Source: a virus. From it: 30,309 nucleotides of DNA. The notes under the pieces were generated by a model that worked only from the letters and a program-made list of their open reading frames with translations, was not told the origin of the DNA and did not search any database. This document shows, piece by piece, positions 1 through 5,518 of the stretch; position 1 is the stretch's first letter, and every line of letters starts with the position of its first letter. The stretch covers positions 1 to 30,309 of IMG/VR virus record IMGVR_UViG_3300025896_000132. One strand, given 5' to 3'. Both the position numbers and the translations under genes were made by a program.

Positions 1-1026
1 ATAAACCGTTGCATAAGGGGATTGATGCATAAAACGGGGTTAGATAAGCATTTAGCACATGGCTGGTCTGCTGATACAGCTATTGTGGAGCGCCTGTCTA
101 AGAATGAAGGTAAGGTATTTTATCTGACAGATGAGTTGCAAGCTGCTCTTAAGTCCATTGCAAACAAAAATACAGGAAGCCGGGAATCAGCCGCAACAGA
201 GAAATTGCTACAGGCTTATACTGGCATAGAAGTAAGCACTATCGACTATGCAAATTCAAAGGAACGCCCAACTATTTCTGTTAAGAATCCTTTTATTACC
301 ATATGTGGCTATACTACACCACCCATATTCGAGCAGTGTTTAGGTAGCACAGAGGTGTTCTCAGGCTTTGTAGGGCGGTTGTCAGTATTCCGTGGCAATA
401 AGCTGATACCGGAAGAGAACGAGAATTTTCAGGGTAACGCATGGGAAAAGGTGCCGCAAGAGGTGGTGGAAGTAATGGAAAGCATAAAGCGCAATAGGCA
501 ACGTGAGCAGCGCCCTGACGGTTCTTTTATGTATGCACAGAAAGAGATCCCTACCCAGCACCTCGGGCTTATAAAGCAATACCGGGAGCGTATAAGGCAA
601 AAAAGAAATGAGATGCGTTTAGAGGGCGATTCATTAGAAGCTATATTTGGGCGTGCCGCAGAACAAATGATAAAATATGCAATAATAGCAAGTCAGGGGC
701 AGGAAATATTAGAGGAGCATATTCATTGGGCTATCAGTGTGGTTGAGTACAATATAGGCATTATATGTGAGGTGGCAGAGAATTTTGCGGATAATAATTT
801 TGAGCGTAAAAAGATTAAGGCTTTGCAATTCATTCAAAAACGAGGTGGCATGATTGAAAAATCAGCATTTACCAAGGGTTGTGCGATCTTTGACAATGGC
901 AGAGAGCGTGATGAAGTAATAAAGGATCTTATAGAGGGCGGCAGATTGGAGAAGATAGATATAGAGGGGCCAACAAAATCTAAAACCGGATACCGCGTTG
1001 TTTCAGAGCTTCAGCAAGGAGAATAG
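1..1026 (+). CDS. DUF3987-type phage replication protein (primase/helicase-like), C-terminal part
   Basis: The frame is open from base 1, so the gene is cut at its 5' end; the TTG at 22 and ATG at 25 are probably internal. The visible ~340 residues resemble the C-terminal half of DUF3987 proteins, which in phages usually sit in replication modules behind primase or RecA-like helicase domains. Seen here: an acidic strand reading VFYLTDEL, then a helical segment (GRAAEQMIKYAIIAS) and a stretch HIHWAISVVEYN, matching the order of conserved blocks in that family. The last ~70 residues look like a winged-helix tail (LQFIQKRGGMIEKSAF...GYRVV). Its 3' end overlaps the opposite-strand gene ending at 980 by 47 bases. 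Exact enzymatic role is not shown by this fragment. Confidence 0.7.
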   Translation: MNRCIRGLMHKTGLDKHLAHGWSADTAIVERLSKNEGKVFYLTDELQAALKSIANKNTGSRESAATEKLLQAYTGIEVSTIDYANSKERPTISVKNPFITICGYTTPPIFEQCLGSTEVFSGFVGRLSVFRGNKLIPEENENFQGNAWEKVPQEVVEVMESIKRNRQREQRPDGSFMYAQKEIPTQHLGLIKQYRERIRQKRNEMRLEGDSLEAIFGRAAEQMIKYAIIASQGQEILEEHIHWAISVVEYNIGIICEVAENFADNNFERKKIKALQFIQKRGGMIEKSAFTKGCAIFDNGRERDEVIKDLIEGGRLEKIDIEGPTKSKTGYRVVSELQQGE

Positions 1027-1132
1027 TTACAACCTGACTATATTTGCGCCCCTCTTCCTGTCTTATAGTTTGTATTGCATCCTCAATACGCATAGGTACA
1101 GATACAGAGCGGGATAAAGTTTTCTTACTCAT
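980..1132 (-). CDS. Small ribbon-helix-helix protein (second of a pair)
   Basis: Fifty residues starting MSKKTLSRSVSVPMRIEDAI. The layout is that of a CopG/Arc-type ribbon-helix-helix DNA-binding protein: a short basic N-terminus, one beta strand with alternating residues (SRSVSVPM), helix one (EDAIQTIRQEEG), a turn (RKYS) and helix two (QVVTILLAEALKQR). Such proteins bind DNA as dimers and usually act as repressors. Its ATG overlaps the last eight bases of the upstream RHH gene (ATGAGTAA), so translation is probably coupled. Its 3' end lies inside the end of the convergent replication gene on the other strand. It is the last gene of the leftward cluster. It could alternatively be an antitoxin-like protein, but no toxin gene is adjacent. 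Confidence 0.6.
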   Translation of the reverse strand: MSKKTLSRSVSVPMRIEDAIQTIRQEEGRKYSQVVTILLAEALKQRGIRF

Positions 1133-1277
1133 TTTCCGGCCTTTGTTCCAATGCTTCTGTTAAAAGAATTGCGGCCATATTTGAGGCGCTTCTTTTTTCC
1201 TCATTTGCAAGCTCTCTGATGGTTTCCACTATGGTTTTAGGTAATGATATTGTGATTTGTGCGGTGTTTTTAGGCAT
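1125..1277 (-). CDS. Small ribbon-helix-helix protein (first of a pair)
   Basis: Fifty residues starting MPKNTAQITISLPKTIVETI. The strand AQITISLP is followed by two helices separated by KRSAS, the classic CopG/Arc/MetJ-type pattern for a dimeric DNA-binding protein. An AGGA sequence lies about 12 bases upstream of the ATG. It overlaps the next gene by eight bases, and the two proteins share the same architecture and length but are clearly diverged, so they could form a heterodimer or two separate regulators. A role in controlling the phage's own early or late promoters is plausible; the AATAGTTC repeats near 4.5-4.8 kb are possible targets. That link is inference. Confidence 0.65.
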   Translation of the reverse strand: MPKNTAQITISLPKTIVETIRELANEEKRSASNMAAILLTEALEQRPENE

Positions 1278-1353
1278 ATTGTATAAATCCTATTATGATC
1301 CAGTAAAGTATTGTATAGAAAGTAGTTGCAATAAAGATGTATTTAAGGGTGAA

Positions 1354-1380
1354 GGGGATCATTTATCATCCCCATTTTTT
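1354..1380 (+). terminator. Probable Rho-independent terminator of the rightward replication operon
   Basis: GGGGAT (1354-1359), an eight-base loop, ATCCCC (1368-1373), then ATTTTTT. This is a six-pair GC-rich stem followed by a U-run when read rightward, so it should end transcripts coming from the plus-strand gene that stops at 1026. It lies about 330 bases past that stop, beyond the two opposite-strand RHH genes, so rightward transcripts would be antisense to them. On the minus strand the stem has no U-run after it. Confidence 0.5.
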
Positions 1381-1694
1381 ATTTGTTGCATAGAAGAAAG
1401 GAAGGTGTGGGCTTTATTGATGCCCCTGTTTAAATTATTAATAGTAATTTCCGGTTGAACTTTCCAGTCTATATCTGCCTTGGCGCTATTACAAAGATTT
1501 ATCAGCATTTGTATGGTTAATAGGGCCTTATCCATATTATTGATGCAATGAACTATAAATTGGGCCTCGGGCAAAGTGTCTGCTCTAGCTGCAATATAAT
1601 CATCGCATCTGTAAATATAAGTACTGTCGCTGCTTCTCATAGGTGGTTCGGAAATTTCCCAAGGCAACCCGTATTTATCTTGTTTATTTGTCAT
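1359..1694 (-). CDS. Phage protein of unknown function with the AxFIVxxIN pattern
   Basis: 111 residues. A central segment (YIAARADTLPEAQFIVHCINNMDKALLTIQ) resembles a block found in many unrelated phage early proteins, where a short beta domain with an N-terminal P-W-x-x-x pattern is followed by helices reading A-x-F-I-V-x-x-x-N. Their function is unknown. The start follows the preceding gene's stop by one base, so it is probably co-translated; the Shine-Dalgarno sequence is weak. The stop codon lies within the stem of the opposite-strand terminator at 1354-1380. Confidence 0.65.
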   Translation of the reverse strand: MTNKQDKYGLPWEISEPPMRSSDSTYIYRCDDYIAARADTLPEAQFIVHCINNMDKALLTIQMLINLCNSAKADIDWKVQPEITINNLNRGINKAHTFLSSMQQIKNGDDK

Positions 1695-1695
1695 A

Positions 1696-1878
1696 CTAAT
1701 TTTCTTTTTTTAGTTGATTATTTATCTCGGCCACTATCTCATCAACAGATAGATTTTCTAGTGTGCATGAGAAGCCATTCTTGAAATATATGTTAGAGTT
1801 GCCTTCAGCGTATGGTTCCGGACGAATGGAAACAATCTCATCAGATTCTACCCAAATAGAAAAAACCTTAATCAGCAT
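1696..1878 (-). CDS. Small hypothetical protein (60 residues)
   Basis: Sixty residues, soluble, with an alternating strand pattern: MLIKVFSIW, then IVSIRPEP, then NIYFKNGFSCTLEN, ending in a helix VDEIVAEINNQL. The layout is loosely like FlbD-type small beta proteins, but this is pattern similarity only and the function is unknown. AGGAG lies about nine bases upstream of the ATG and supports this start. It overlaps the end of the upstream gene by 11 bases and is followed one base after its stop by the next gene, so it sits inside a coupled set. Confidence 0.6.
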   Translation of the reverse strand: MLIKVFSIWVESDEIVSIRPEPYAEGNSNIYFKNGFSCTLENLSVDEIVAEINNQLKKEN

Positions 1879-2197
1879 CTTTGTTCTCCTGTTCTACTCT
1901 TTGGTTAAATGCATTCAATAAAGCTTTATCCGCATCGACAAAACTAAAACTCCACCCATCAGTTAAATTCTGCAATGCACTAGCAATTCTAGTTGGTGTT
2001 AAATGCTGATACTGAGTTGTAAAACTTTGACCACCTTTATACGCCCCGTCATCAAAGTAACAGGTTATCTTGCTCCGCCCCTTTTGCGCTGGCTCAATAG
2101 TTAAATCACATACCTTATCCAGATATTTTAATATTGTAACCCTGTCCGCAGACAGGCCTTCTCTATCTTTAAGGAACTCTTGCAGTTTAATTGGCAT
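1868..2197 (-). CDS. Hypothetical early phage protein (109 residues)
   Basis: The ATG at 2197 (MPIKLQEFLKDREGLS) is chosen because AGGAGA stands eight or so bases upstream; a longer reading from 2224 has no such site. The N-terminal third could be a small helical, possibly helix-turn-helix-like segment (LSADRVTILKYLDKVCDL), the middle is beta-rich (SKITCYFDDGAYKGG) and the C-terminus is charged. I do not recognise a family. It overlaps the upstream gene's stop by 11 bases and the downstream gene's start by 11 bases, so it is part of the leftward coupled cluster. Confidence 0.55.
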   Translation of the reverse strand: MPIKLQEFLKDREGLSADRVTILKYLDKVCDLTIEPAQKGRSKITCYFDDGAYKGGQSFTTQYQHLTPTRIASALQNLTDGWSFSFVDADKALLNAFNQRVEQENKDAD

Positions 2198-2462
2198 CGC
2201 TATTCTCCTGGAGTTTGGCTTCAAAATGCTTATATATAGCCTCTTTCAGCCACTCCTTATGCTCTTTATCGCCATGTTTAATCGCATCATAAAGAGTGTC
2301 TATCTGCTCTTTCATAACTAAACAATAACTGTATGTATCAAGCAAATCGGAGGCTAATTCTTTTTTAGTGCGCCCCTCTAAAAGATAAACGCCATCATAA
2401 TGCGCACCAATCTTGCATACTATTTTATTAGGCAACTTCGTCACATTTGTAGGGTTAGTCAT
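2187..2462 (-). CDS. Phage protein of unknown function with the AIxHGDxxHxxWL motif
   Basis: 91 residues from the ATG at 2462, which has GGAG eight bases upstream. The C-terminal half reads LYDAIKHGDKEHKEWLKEAI, a motif that recurs in small early proteins of many phages (A-I-x-H-G-D-x-x-H-x-x-W-L), always without a known function. The N-terminal half is beta-like (KIVCKIGAHYDGVYLLEG). The ATG overlaps the stop of the upstream gene by eight bases. A longer start at 2519 would read into the upstream gene and lacks a ribosome site, so I reject it. Confidence 0.65.
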   Translation of the reverse strand: MTNPTNVTKLPNKIVCKIGAHYDGVYLLEGRTKKELASDLLDTYSYCLVMKEQIDTLYDAIKHGDKEHKEWLKEAIYKHFEAKLQENSDAN

Positions 2463-2805
2463 TTTGTTTTCTCCATGATTGATAATCATAACTTTCTTCT
2501 TGTATATAATTGCCCTCACTTATTTGCATAGTTGCACAGATAATCTGCAAAACAGTTTGCATTTCTTTATGTAGTTTTCTGCAAACATCTCGACCACCTT
2601 TGGGAAAATGCTTTTCCCCATCATCATCTTCAAGCATTTCTAAACCTATAATCTCTGCGATATCTTCTTCTACAGAACTATTGCCATAAGGGCGCTTGCA
2701 ATCAACGCTTGGAGCGCCATACTCACAATCTTCCCAATGAATATTAAATTGATGCAATAGCTTCAGGTGGTTTGCAGTTATAGTAAATGTGTTTTCCCTA
2801 CTCAT
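2455..2805 (-). CDS. Conserved phage protein with the WEDCEYGAPxxDxKRPYGNS motif
   Basis: 116 residues. The stretch from about residue 10 to 55 (LKLLHQFNIHWEDCEYGAP, then KRPYGNSSVEEDIAEIIG) is a well-conserved block of a widespread phage early-region family. The conserved W, D, C, E, the GAP turn and the KRPYGNS segment are all present. The C-terminal part is helical (KLHKEMQTVLQIICATMQI). Function is unknown in the family; it is typically a short gene in clusters like this one. The start is an ATG at 2805 just after a 9-codon mini-frame. It is likely cytoplasmic. Confidence 0.7.
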   Translation of the reverse strand: MSRENTFTITANHLKLLHQFNIHWEDCEYGAPSVDCKRPYGNSSVEEDIAEIIGLEMLEDDDGEKHFPKGGRDVCRKLHKEMQTVLQIICATMQISEGNYIQEESYDYQSWRKQND

Positions 2806-2847
2806 GCGCGGTGTCCTTTTTGTTCATATTAATATTTGCTTTGGTTA

Positions 2848-3003
2848 TTATTTTCCATCAGTCCAGTCATTTCTCTCTTGTACGCAGTATTGACATATTA
2901 AATTATATTCAAAATCCTCGAACAATCCCTCATTTTCCTTACATCTGCCACAGGCTTGTTTTGATTCTTCTATCTGTAAGGCTAAGTCATTTACTTTACC
3001 CAT
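2848..3003 (-). CDS. Small zinc-ribbon-like protein with two CxxC pairs
   Basis: Fifty-one residues (MGKVNDLALQIEESKQ...). Cysteine pairs CGRC (18-21) and CQYC (37-40) are 15 residues apart, the spacing expected of a small zinc ribbon. The first helix and the acidic linker suggest a protein-protein or nucleic-acid adaptor rather than an enzyme. GGGAGG lies about seven bases upstream of the ATG and is a strong ribosome site. The ATG overlaps the last eight bases of the upstream gene. Zinc binding is inferred from the cysteines; the target is unknown. Confidence 0.6.
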   Translation of the reverse strand: MGKVNDLALQIEESKQACGRCKENEGLFEDFEYNLICQYCVQERNDWTDGK

Positions 3004-3190
3004 GATATTCCTCCCATCGCTTTTTAGGTTTCTGGCTTACTTCTACAATGCGCAAGCCTTGCTTTTCGTAACCAGATACATCCCAATCCAAATTATTAGG
3101 ATATGCATAAAGAGCGATAATTTCTTTTGCACCATCTGAATAAGTTTTTTCCGCAAGTATTCTATGAGTTCCTTTGCTATATGTAGACAT
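2996..3190 (-). CDS. Small hypothetical protein (64 residues)
   Basis: 64 residues from the ATG at 3190, which has AGGAGA upstream. An in-frame GTG one codon earlier is a less likely start. The sequence is a plain alpha/beta mixture (RILAEKTYSDGAKEIIALYAYP) ending in a basic tail. It has no membrane segment, signal peptide or cysteine motif. I do not recognise a family. It overlaps the following zinc-ribbon gene by eight bases, so the two are probably made together. Confidence 0.5.
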   Translation of the reverse strand: MSTYSKGTHRILAEKTYSDGAKEIIALYAYPNNLDWDVSGYEKQGLRIVEVSQKPKKRWEEYHG

Positions 3191-3216
3191 CACCCTTCTC
3201 CTATCGTTTTTTTTGT

Positions 3217-3363
3217 TTAAAATCCTACTCTAACCCTTGTTTCTAATTCTTTTAATCTTTGTTCTATCTCAATAATTGCTTGAGCTAATACCATTTCTTG
3301 TTGACTTAATATTCCGCCATTAATCGGCTTCAGAAACTCTTTTAATGTAGTAATGGATGACAT
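3217..3363 (-). CDS. Small helical hypothetical protein (48 residues)
   Basis: 48 residues (MSSITTLKEFLKPINGGILS...). After a short N-terminal segment the protein is one amphipathic helix (QQEMVLAQAIIEIEQRLKELETRV) that looks like a coiled coil, so it may oligomerise or bind a partner. GGGAG lies about 10 bases upstream of the ATG. The start lies four bases past the stop of the previous gene. Function is unknown. Confidence 0.5.
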   Translation of the reverse strand: MSSITTLKEFLKPINGGILSQQEMVLAQAIIEIEQRLKELETRVRVGF

Positions 3364-3367
3364 ACCC

Positions 3368-3544
3368 CTACTCTCCCGGTTTGTTTTCTATTAATAATTG
3401 TGGTGCATTCTTGTATGATACATCAACCCACTCACAGTCACCCGCAAGATGTGACGGTATACTAGAGGGATAGCAAAACCATTGTTGCAGTATAGCTTTA
3501 CCAAACCTACCTTTACGCACTCTATATTTATTGTAATGGGGCAT
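3368..3544 (-). CDS. Small hypothetical protein (58 residues)
   Basis: 58 residues starting MPHYNKYRVRKGRFGKAILQ, with a basic N-terminus and a Trp/Cys-containing middle (QQWFCYPSSIPSHLAGDCEWVDVSYKNAP). AAGGAG stands eight bases before the ATG. The pattern of a strand with aromatic residues and a C-terminal W-x-D-V resembles small phage early proteins, but I cannot name a family. It ends four bases before the next start. Confidence 0.5.
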   Translation of the reverse strand: MPHYNKYRVRKGRFGKAILQQWFCYPSSIPSHLAGDCEWVDVSYKNAPQLLIENKPGE

Positions 3545-3573
3545 CCCACATTCTCCTTAGTTATTATTCTGTT

Positions 3574-3723
3574 TTACTCCCTTACATATTTTAGACTATA
3601 CCCATTATCCACAAACCACTTCAATCCACCCTTAAAGCGTACCAGTTTGTCTATTTCCGCAGCATACATTGCCCTCTTATTCACCCTAGTATTTTTATAG
3701 TATATACAGTATTTATTGTTCAT
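3574..3723 (-). CDS. Small basic hypothetical protein (49 residues)
   Basis: 49 residues, strongly basic and aromatic (MNNKYCIYYKNTRVNKRAMY...). GGAG in the tail of the upstream gene serves as ribosome site, and the start is joined to that gene's stop as TAATG, so translation is coupled. The charge would allow nucleic-acid binding, but no motif shows it. Function unknown. Confidence 0.5.
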   Translation of the reverse strand: MNNKYCIYYKNTRVNKRAMYAAEIDKLVRFKGGLKWFVDNGYSLKYVRE

Positions 3724-4082
3724 TACATTTCTCCCTTTCCTGTTACAGTTCCACTACTTCCAGCAAGTGTATAAAGCTTTTCCTCGTCACGGAATTCAGC
3801 CTTTTTCTTTACCCGCCTAAATGACACACCCTCTTCCAAGTATGCATCTAAGGTAATTTTACCCTGAGAAAATACCTCACCATTAGAGTCCGCCCCCTCT
3901 GATCCGGGGTTATAGTATTTGCAAGAATGAGTTGTTTTAGGATATGATAACATACTTAAACAAACATGCTCAGGCCGGCCATTGTAAGGTGCAATAGTTA
4001 CGCATAACTCATAATCCATAAATGCCTCCATATCATCACCACGCTTTCTTGCAGCTTCTAATATTTCCCTAATTGTTGTCAT
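3723..4082 (-). CDS. Hypothetical early phage protein (119 residues)
   Basis: The ATG at 4082 (MTTIREILEAARKRGDDMEA) is preferred over the longer reading from 4166 because AAGGAG lies upstream of it and the extra N-terminal codons overlap a membrane protein gene. An N-terminal helix is followed by a beta-rich domain (YELCVTIAPYNGRPEHVCLSML, then GKITLDAYLEEG) and a polar tail. It overlaps the end of the upstream two-helix membrane protein by 14 bases. No family recognised. Confidence 0.55.
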   Translation of the reverse strand: MTTIREILEAARKRGDDMEAFMDYELCVTIAPYNGRPEHVCLSMLSYPKTTHSCKYYNPGSEGADSNGEVFSQGKITLDAYLEEGVSFRRVKKKAEFRDEEKLYTLAGSSGTVTGKGEM

Positions 4083-4266
4083 TATTCTTCTCCTTCCCTT
4101 TAATAAAATCCCGAATATTCTCCAGCACCCCTTTATATAACAACACACCATAAAATATCCCAACAACTACAGTAGCTACAAGCCACGCTATCTCTGCATG
4201 TATAATAATCCCCCATATACCTAAGCCCAGCGCTACCATTATAAGTATTGTTATTATGTGTGCCAT
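4069..4266 (-). CDS. Small membrane protein with two transmembrane helices
   Basis: 65 residues from the ATG at 4266, joined to the previous stop as TAATG. Two hydrophobic segments (about 3-21 and 26-43) are separated by a short HAEIA turn, and the tail (ENIRDFIKGKEKNNDNN) is charged and probably cytoplasmic. The topology would suit a holin-like or membrane-modifying protein, yet it is the second gene of an early-type leftward cluster with no endolysin nearby, so I do not call it a holin. Other possibilities are a superinfection-exclusion or host-membrane protein. Confidence 0.55.
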   Translation of the reverse strand: MAHIITILIMVALGLGIWGIIIHAEIAWLVATVVVGIFYGVLLYKGVLENIRDFIKGKEKNNDNN

Positions 4267-4451
4267 TATCGATCTATAGCATGCCTGCATACATCCTCAG
4301 AATGACCACCACTCATACATACAGATATAGCCTGCTTATTCATTCCCCCAACTATTGCACAGCATAATACTATCAGGCATAGTAAGAAACCTATTAGAAG
4401 TATGTTGGATAGTCCTATCTCCCGTATTATAGCTTTTATTCGTTGCATCAT
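4266..4451 (-). CDS. Small single-pass membrane protein with a C-x9-C tail
   Basis: 61 residues from the first of two adjacent ATGs (MMQRIKAIIR). A basic N-terminus, one transmembrane helix (about 15-36) and a short tail with Cys45 and Cys55 in the pattern C-M-S-G-G-H-S-E-D-V-C-R. Tails like this (C-x3-G-H-S-x-x-x-C) occur in many tiny phage membrane proteins of unknown function and would lie outside the cytoplasm if the basic end stays in. It is the first gene after the leftward promoter at 4477-4505. A longer start at 4505 would lie upstream of the predicted transcript start. Confidence 0.55.
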   Translation of the reverse strand: MMQRIKAIIREIGLSNILLIGFLLCLIVLCCAIVGGMNKQAISVCMSGGHSEDVCRHAIDR

Positions 4452-4476
4452 TATCCCTTTTTGGTTTAATAAGTGG

Positions 4477-4505
4477 GTTATATCATATGGTGTTTTGCGT
4501 GTCAA
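4477..4505 (-). promoter_or_regulatory. Strong sigma70-type promoter of the leftward gene cluster
   Basis: Read leftward, TTGACA (4505-4500) is followed by a 17-base spacer and TATAAC (4482-4477): a perfect -35 and a 5/6 match at -10. Transcription would begin near 4470, about 20 bases before the first ATG of the cluster at 4451, with AAGGGA as ribosome site between them. The -35 box directly abuts a copy of AATAGTTC (4513-4506 in this orientation), which suggests regulation by whatever binds that repeat. Confidence 0.75.
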
Positions 4506-4643
4506 GAACTATTTATTAAATTAATGGAGATTTATTGGATTGTTAGTTTAAGTATCAATAGTTCGAACCCTTCCAATAGTTCGAAAGAACTCAAGCGCAA
4601 GGAATGGCGCGGCGTTCAAGCAATAGTTCTAATCCATATTTCT

Positions 4644-4659
4644 CCCCCCCACCCCTCCC
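4644..4659 (-). other. G-quadruplex-capable tract, minus strand
   Basis: The plus strand reads C7-A-C4-T-C3. On the minus strand this is GGG, GGGG and GGGGGGG separated by single bases; with the long run split it supplies four G3 tracts with one-base loops. It sits inside the AATAGTTC array. Confidence 0.45.
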
Positions 4660-4818
4660 GGCGGTGTGCGAGTATGTTTGAATTATTAGAATTATTGTAA
4701 TAAATAATATATAAATATATATATATAATAATAACTTATACTACTTTTCTCTACTACCCCAAGTTGCAATAGTTCTTATTTTATACCCCAATAGTTCGAG
4801 ATAGTTCTAACTTTTCTT

Positions 4819-4841
4819 TGTAACAAAAATATCACGTTACA
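4819..4841. promoter_or_regulatory. Dyad TGTAAC-N11-GTTACA, possible operator
   Basis: TGTAAC (4819-4824) and GTTACA (4836-4841) form a perfect six-base inverted repeat with an 11-base spacer, so the half-site centres are about 17 bases apart, as expected for a dimeric helix-turn-helix repressor contacting successive turns of one face. It lies just right of the last two tightly spaced AATAGTTC copies. Confidence 0.4.
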
Positions 4842-5090
4842 TTTAGGCAACAAAATGACCGTTTTTCAGAACTGCAAAATATTTTAACCTATTAGTTGAG
4901 AAACTATAATAGTTATGCATAAATCAATAAAGGTAAATAGGGCGAAATAATTAACTAAATATTAATAAGTGTGAAACATTTGTGGATGAGGATAAGGGTG
5001 GAAATGTGATTAGGTATTTAGCTAAATGGCTAATTAATCTAGGGTTGTATGTAGTGTTGTATGGGTACTAGAAGTTGTAGAGTGTTATGA

Positions 5091-5118
5091 GGGGGTAGGG
5101 GGGTGATTGGGGGGTGGG
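5091..5118 (+). other. G-quadruplex-capable tract, plus strand
   Basis: Runs G5 (5091-5095), G6 (5098-5103), G6 (5109-5114) and G3 (5116-5118), with loops of 2, 5 and 1 bases, satisfy the usual G3+N1-7 pattern. It lies about 70 bases before the probable small-terminase gene. Confidence 0.5.
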
Positions 5119-5150
5119 TTTTGTGGAAGAGGTAAAGCCTATATTTCCAT

Positions 5151-5179
5151 TTGCATTTTTTTCTAATTTTCATTATTAT
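5151..5179 (+). promoter_or_regulatory. Promoter that would give a leaderless small-terminase transcript
   Basis: TTGCAT (5151-5156), a 17-base spacer and TATTAT (5174-5179). The -10 box ends six bases before the ATG at 5186, so transcription would start at or next to that ATG. There is no Shine-Dalgarno sequence before it. The same geometry occurs at 13878-13913. Confidence 0.45.
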
Positions 5180-5185
5180 TGTGAC

Positions 5186-5518
5186 ATGACAAACATATCG
5201 GAAGAATTAGACTGGATACTGTATAAATTAAATCATACGGAGGATAAGTATTTGCTTGAGCAGGTAGTTGACAGTGCGAAGAGTTATTCAGCGAGTGATG
5301 TGCATGAATGGGGTAGGAAGGAGGAGTATCGGGGTAGGTATGAGAAGATACGGGATTTGATAAAGGTGCGTATATTTGATGCGGTAGAGAGGAATGTATT
5401 GGACAGGGCTTTAGCTGGGGAGATATTAAAGACATATTATTACAAGCCGTTTAGTGCTGGGGAGGATGAGGGTGTTGGGGTAATGGGAAGGAAGGAATTG
5501 GTTGTGAGGTTTGTGTGA
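5186..5518 (+). CDS. Probable terminase small subunit
   Basis: 110 residues from the ATG at 5186 (MTNISEELDWILYK). The protein is helical, with a segment SYSASDVHEWGRKEEYRGRYEKIRDLIK resembling the helix-turn-helix part of small terminases, followed by helices ending in LAGEILKTYYYKPFSAGEDE, the position where many small terminases carry a short helix before an acidic tail. Small terminases recognise the phage packaging site and deliver DNA to the large subunit. Position upstream of the large terminase, separated by two tiny genes, fits. An upstream GTG at 5114 would add a hydrophobic, unconvincing N-terminus. The call rests on layout and context, not on a sharp motif. Confidence 0.5.
   Translation: MTNISEELDWILYKLNHTEDKYLLEQVVDSAKSYSASDVHEWGRKEEYRGRYEKIRDLIKVRIFDAVERNVLDRALAGEILKTYYYKPFSAGEDEGVGVMGRKELVVRFV

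Larger units (their letters stand above)
4506..4915. repeat. AATAGTTC repeat array (operator- or iteron-like)
   Basis: Five exact AATAGTTC copies: four plus-strand copies start at 4557, 4575, 4622 and 4768, and a fifth starts at 4790. One exact inverted copy lies at 4506-4513, and near-copies GATAGTTC and AATAGTTA lie at 4800 and 4908. Several continue as AATAGTTCGAA or AATAGTTCTAA, and TTCGAA itself is palindromic. Spacings are irregular (18, 47, 146 and 22 bases). Nothing like this density is seen elsewhere in the window. The array could be repressor sites or replication iterons. Confidence 0.65.
4514..5150. other. Non-coding control region between the divergent gene blocks
   Basis: About 640 bases with no convincing gene. 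Besides the AATAGTTC repeats it holds a very AT-rich segment with alternating TA (about 4700-4735), the TGTAAC/GTTACA dyad, a perfect TATAAT at 4905-4910 with only a weak -35 match upstream, a small inverted repeat TTAGC/GCTAA at 5018-5033, and G-runs near its right end. Divergent transcription, AT-rich DNA and iteron-like repeats together fit a replication origin or a regulatory switch, but no replication-initiator gene is visible here. Confidence 0.5.

Noticed and set aside
1278-1353. Promoter for the RHH pair (TTTACT and TACAAT, read leftward)
   Set aside because: Weak -35 match, 18-base spacer and the -10 box touches the ATG, so it cannot yield a proper start; the pair is more likely read from the upstream cluster promoter.
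2817-2846. Nine-codon minus-strand mini-frame (MNKKDTAHE) before the gene at 2805
   Set aside because: Too short to support as a gene; it may only be a translated leader.
4069-4266. Holin of a lysis cassette
   Set aside because: Two transmembrane helices alone are not enough; it is in the early-type leftward cluster and no endolysin or spanin is nearby.
4506-4915. CRISPR array
   Set aside because: The AATAGTTC copies are only 8-11 bases with irregular spacing, unlike CRISPR repeats.
5114-5185. GTG start of the small-terminase frame
   Set aside because: The added N-terminus is unconvincing (hydrophobic, aromatic) and the GTG sits in the G-run; the ATG at 5186 fits the promoter geometry better, although this is not decisive.
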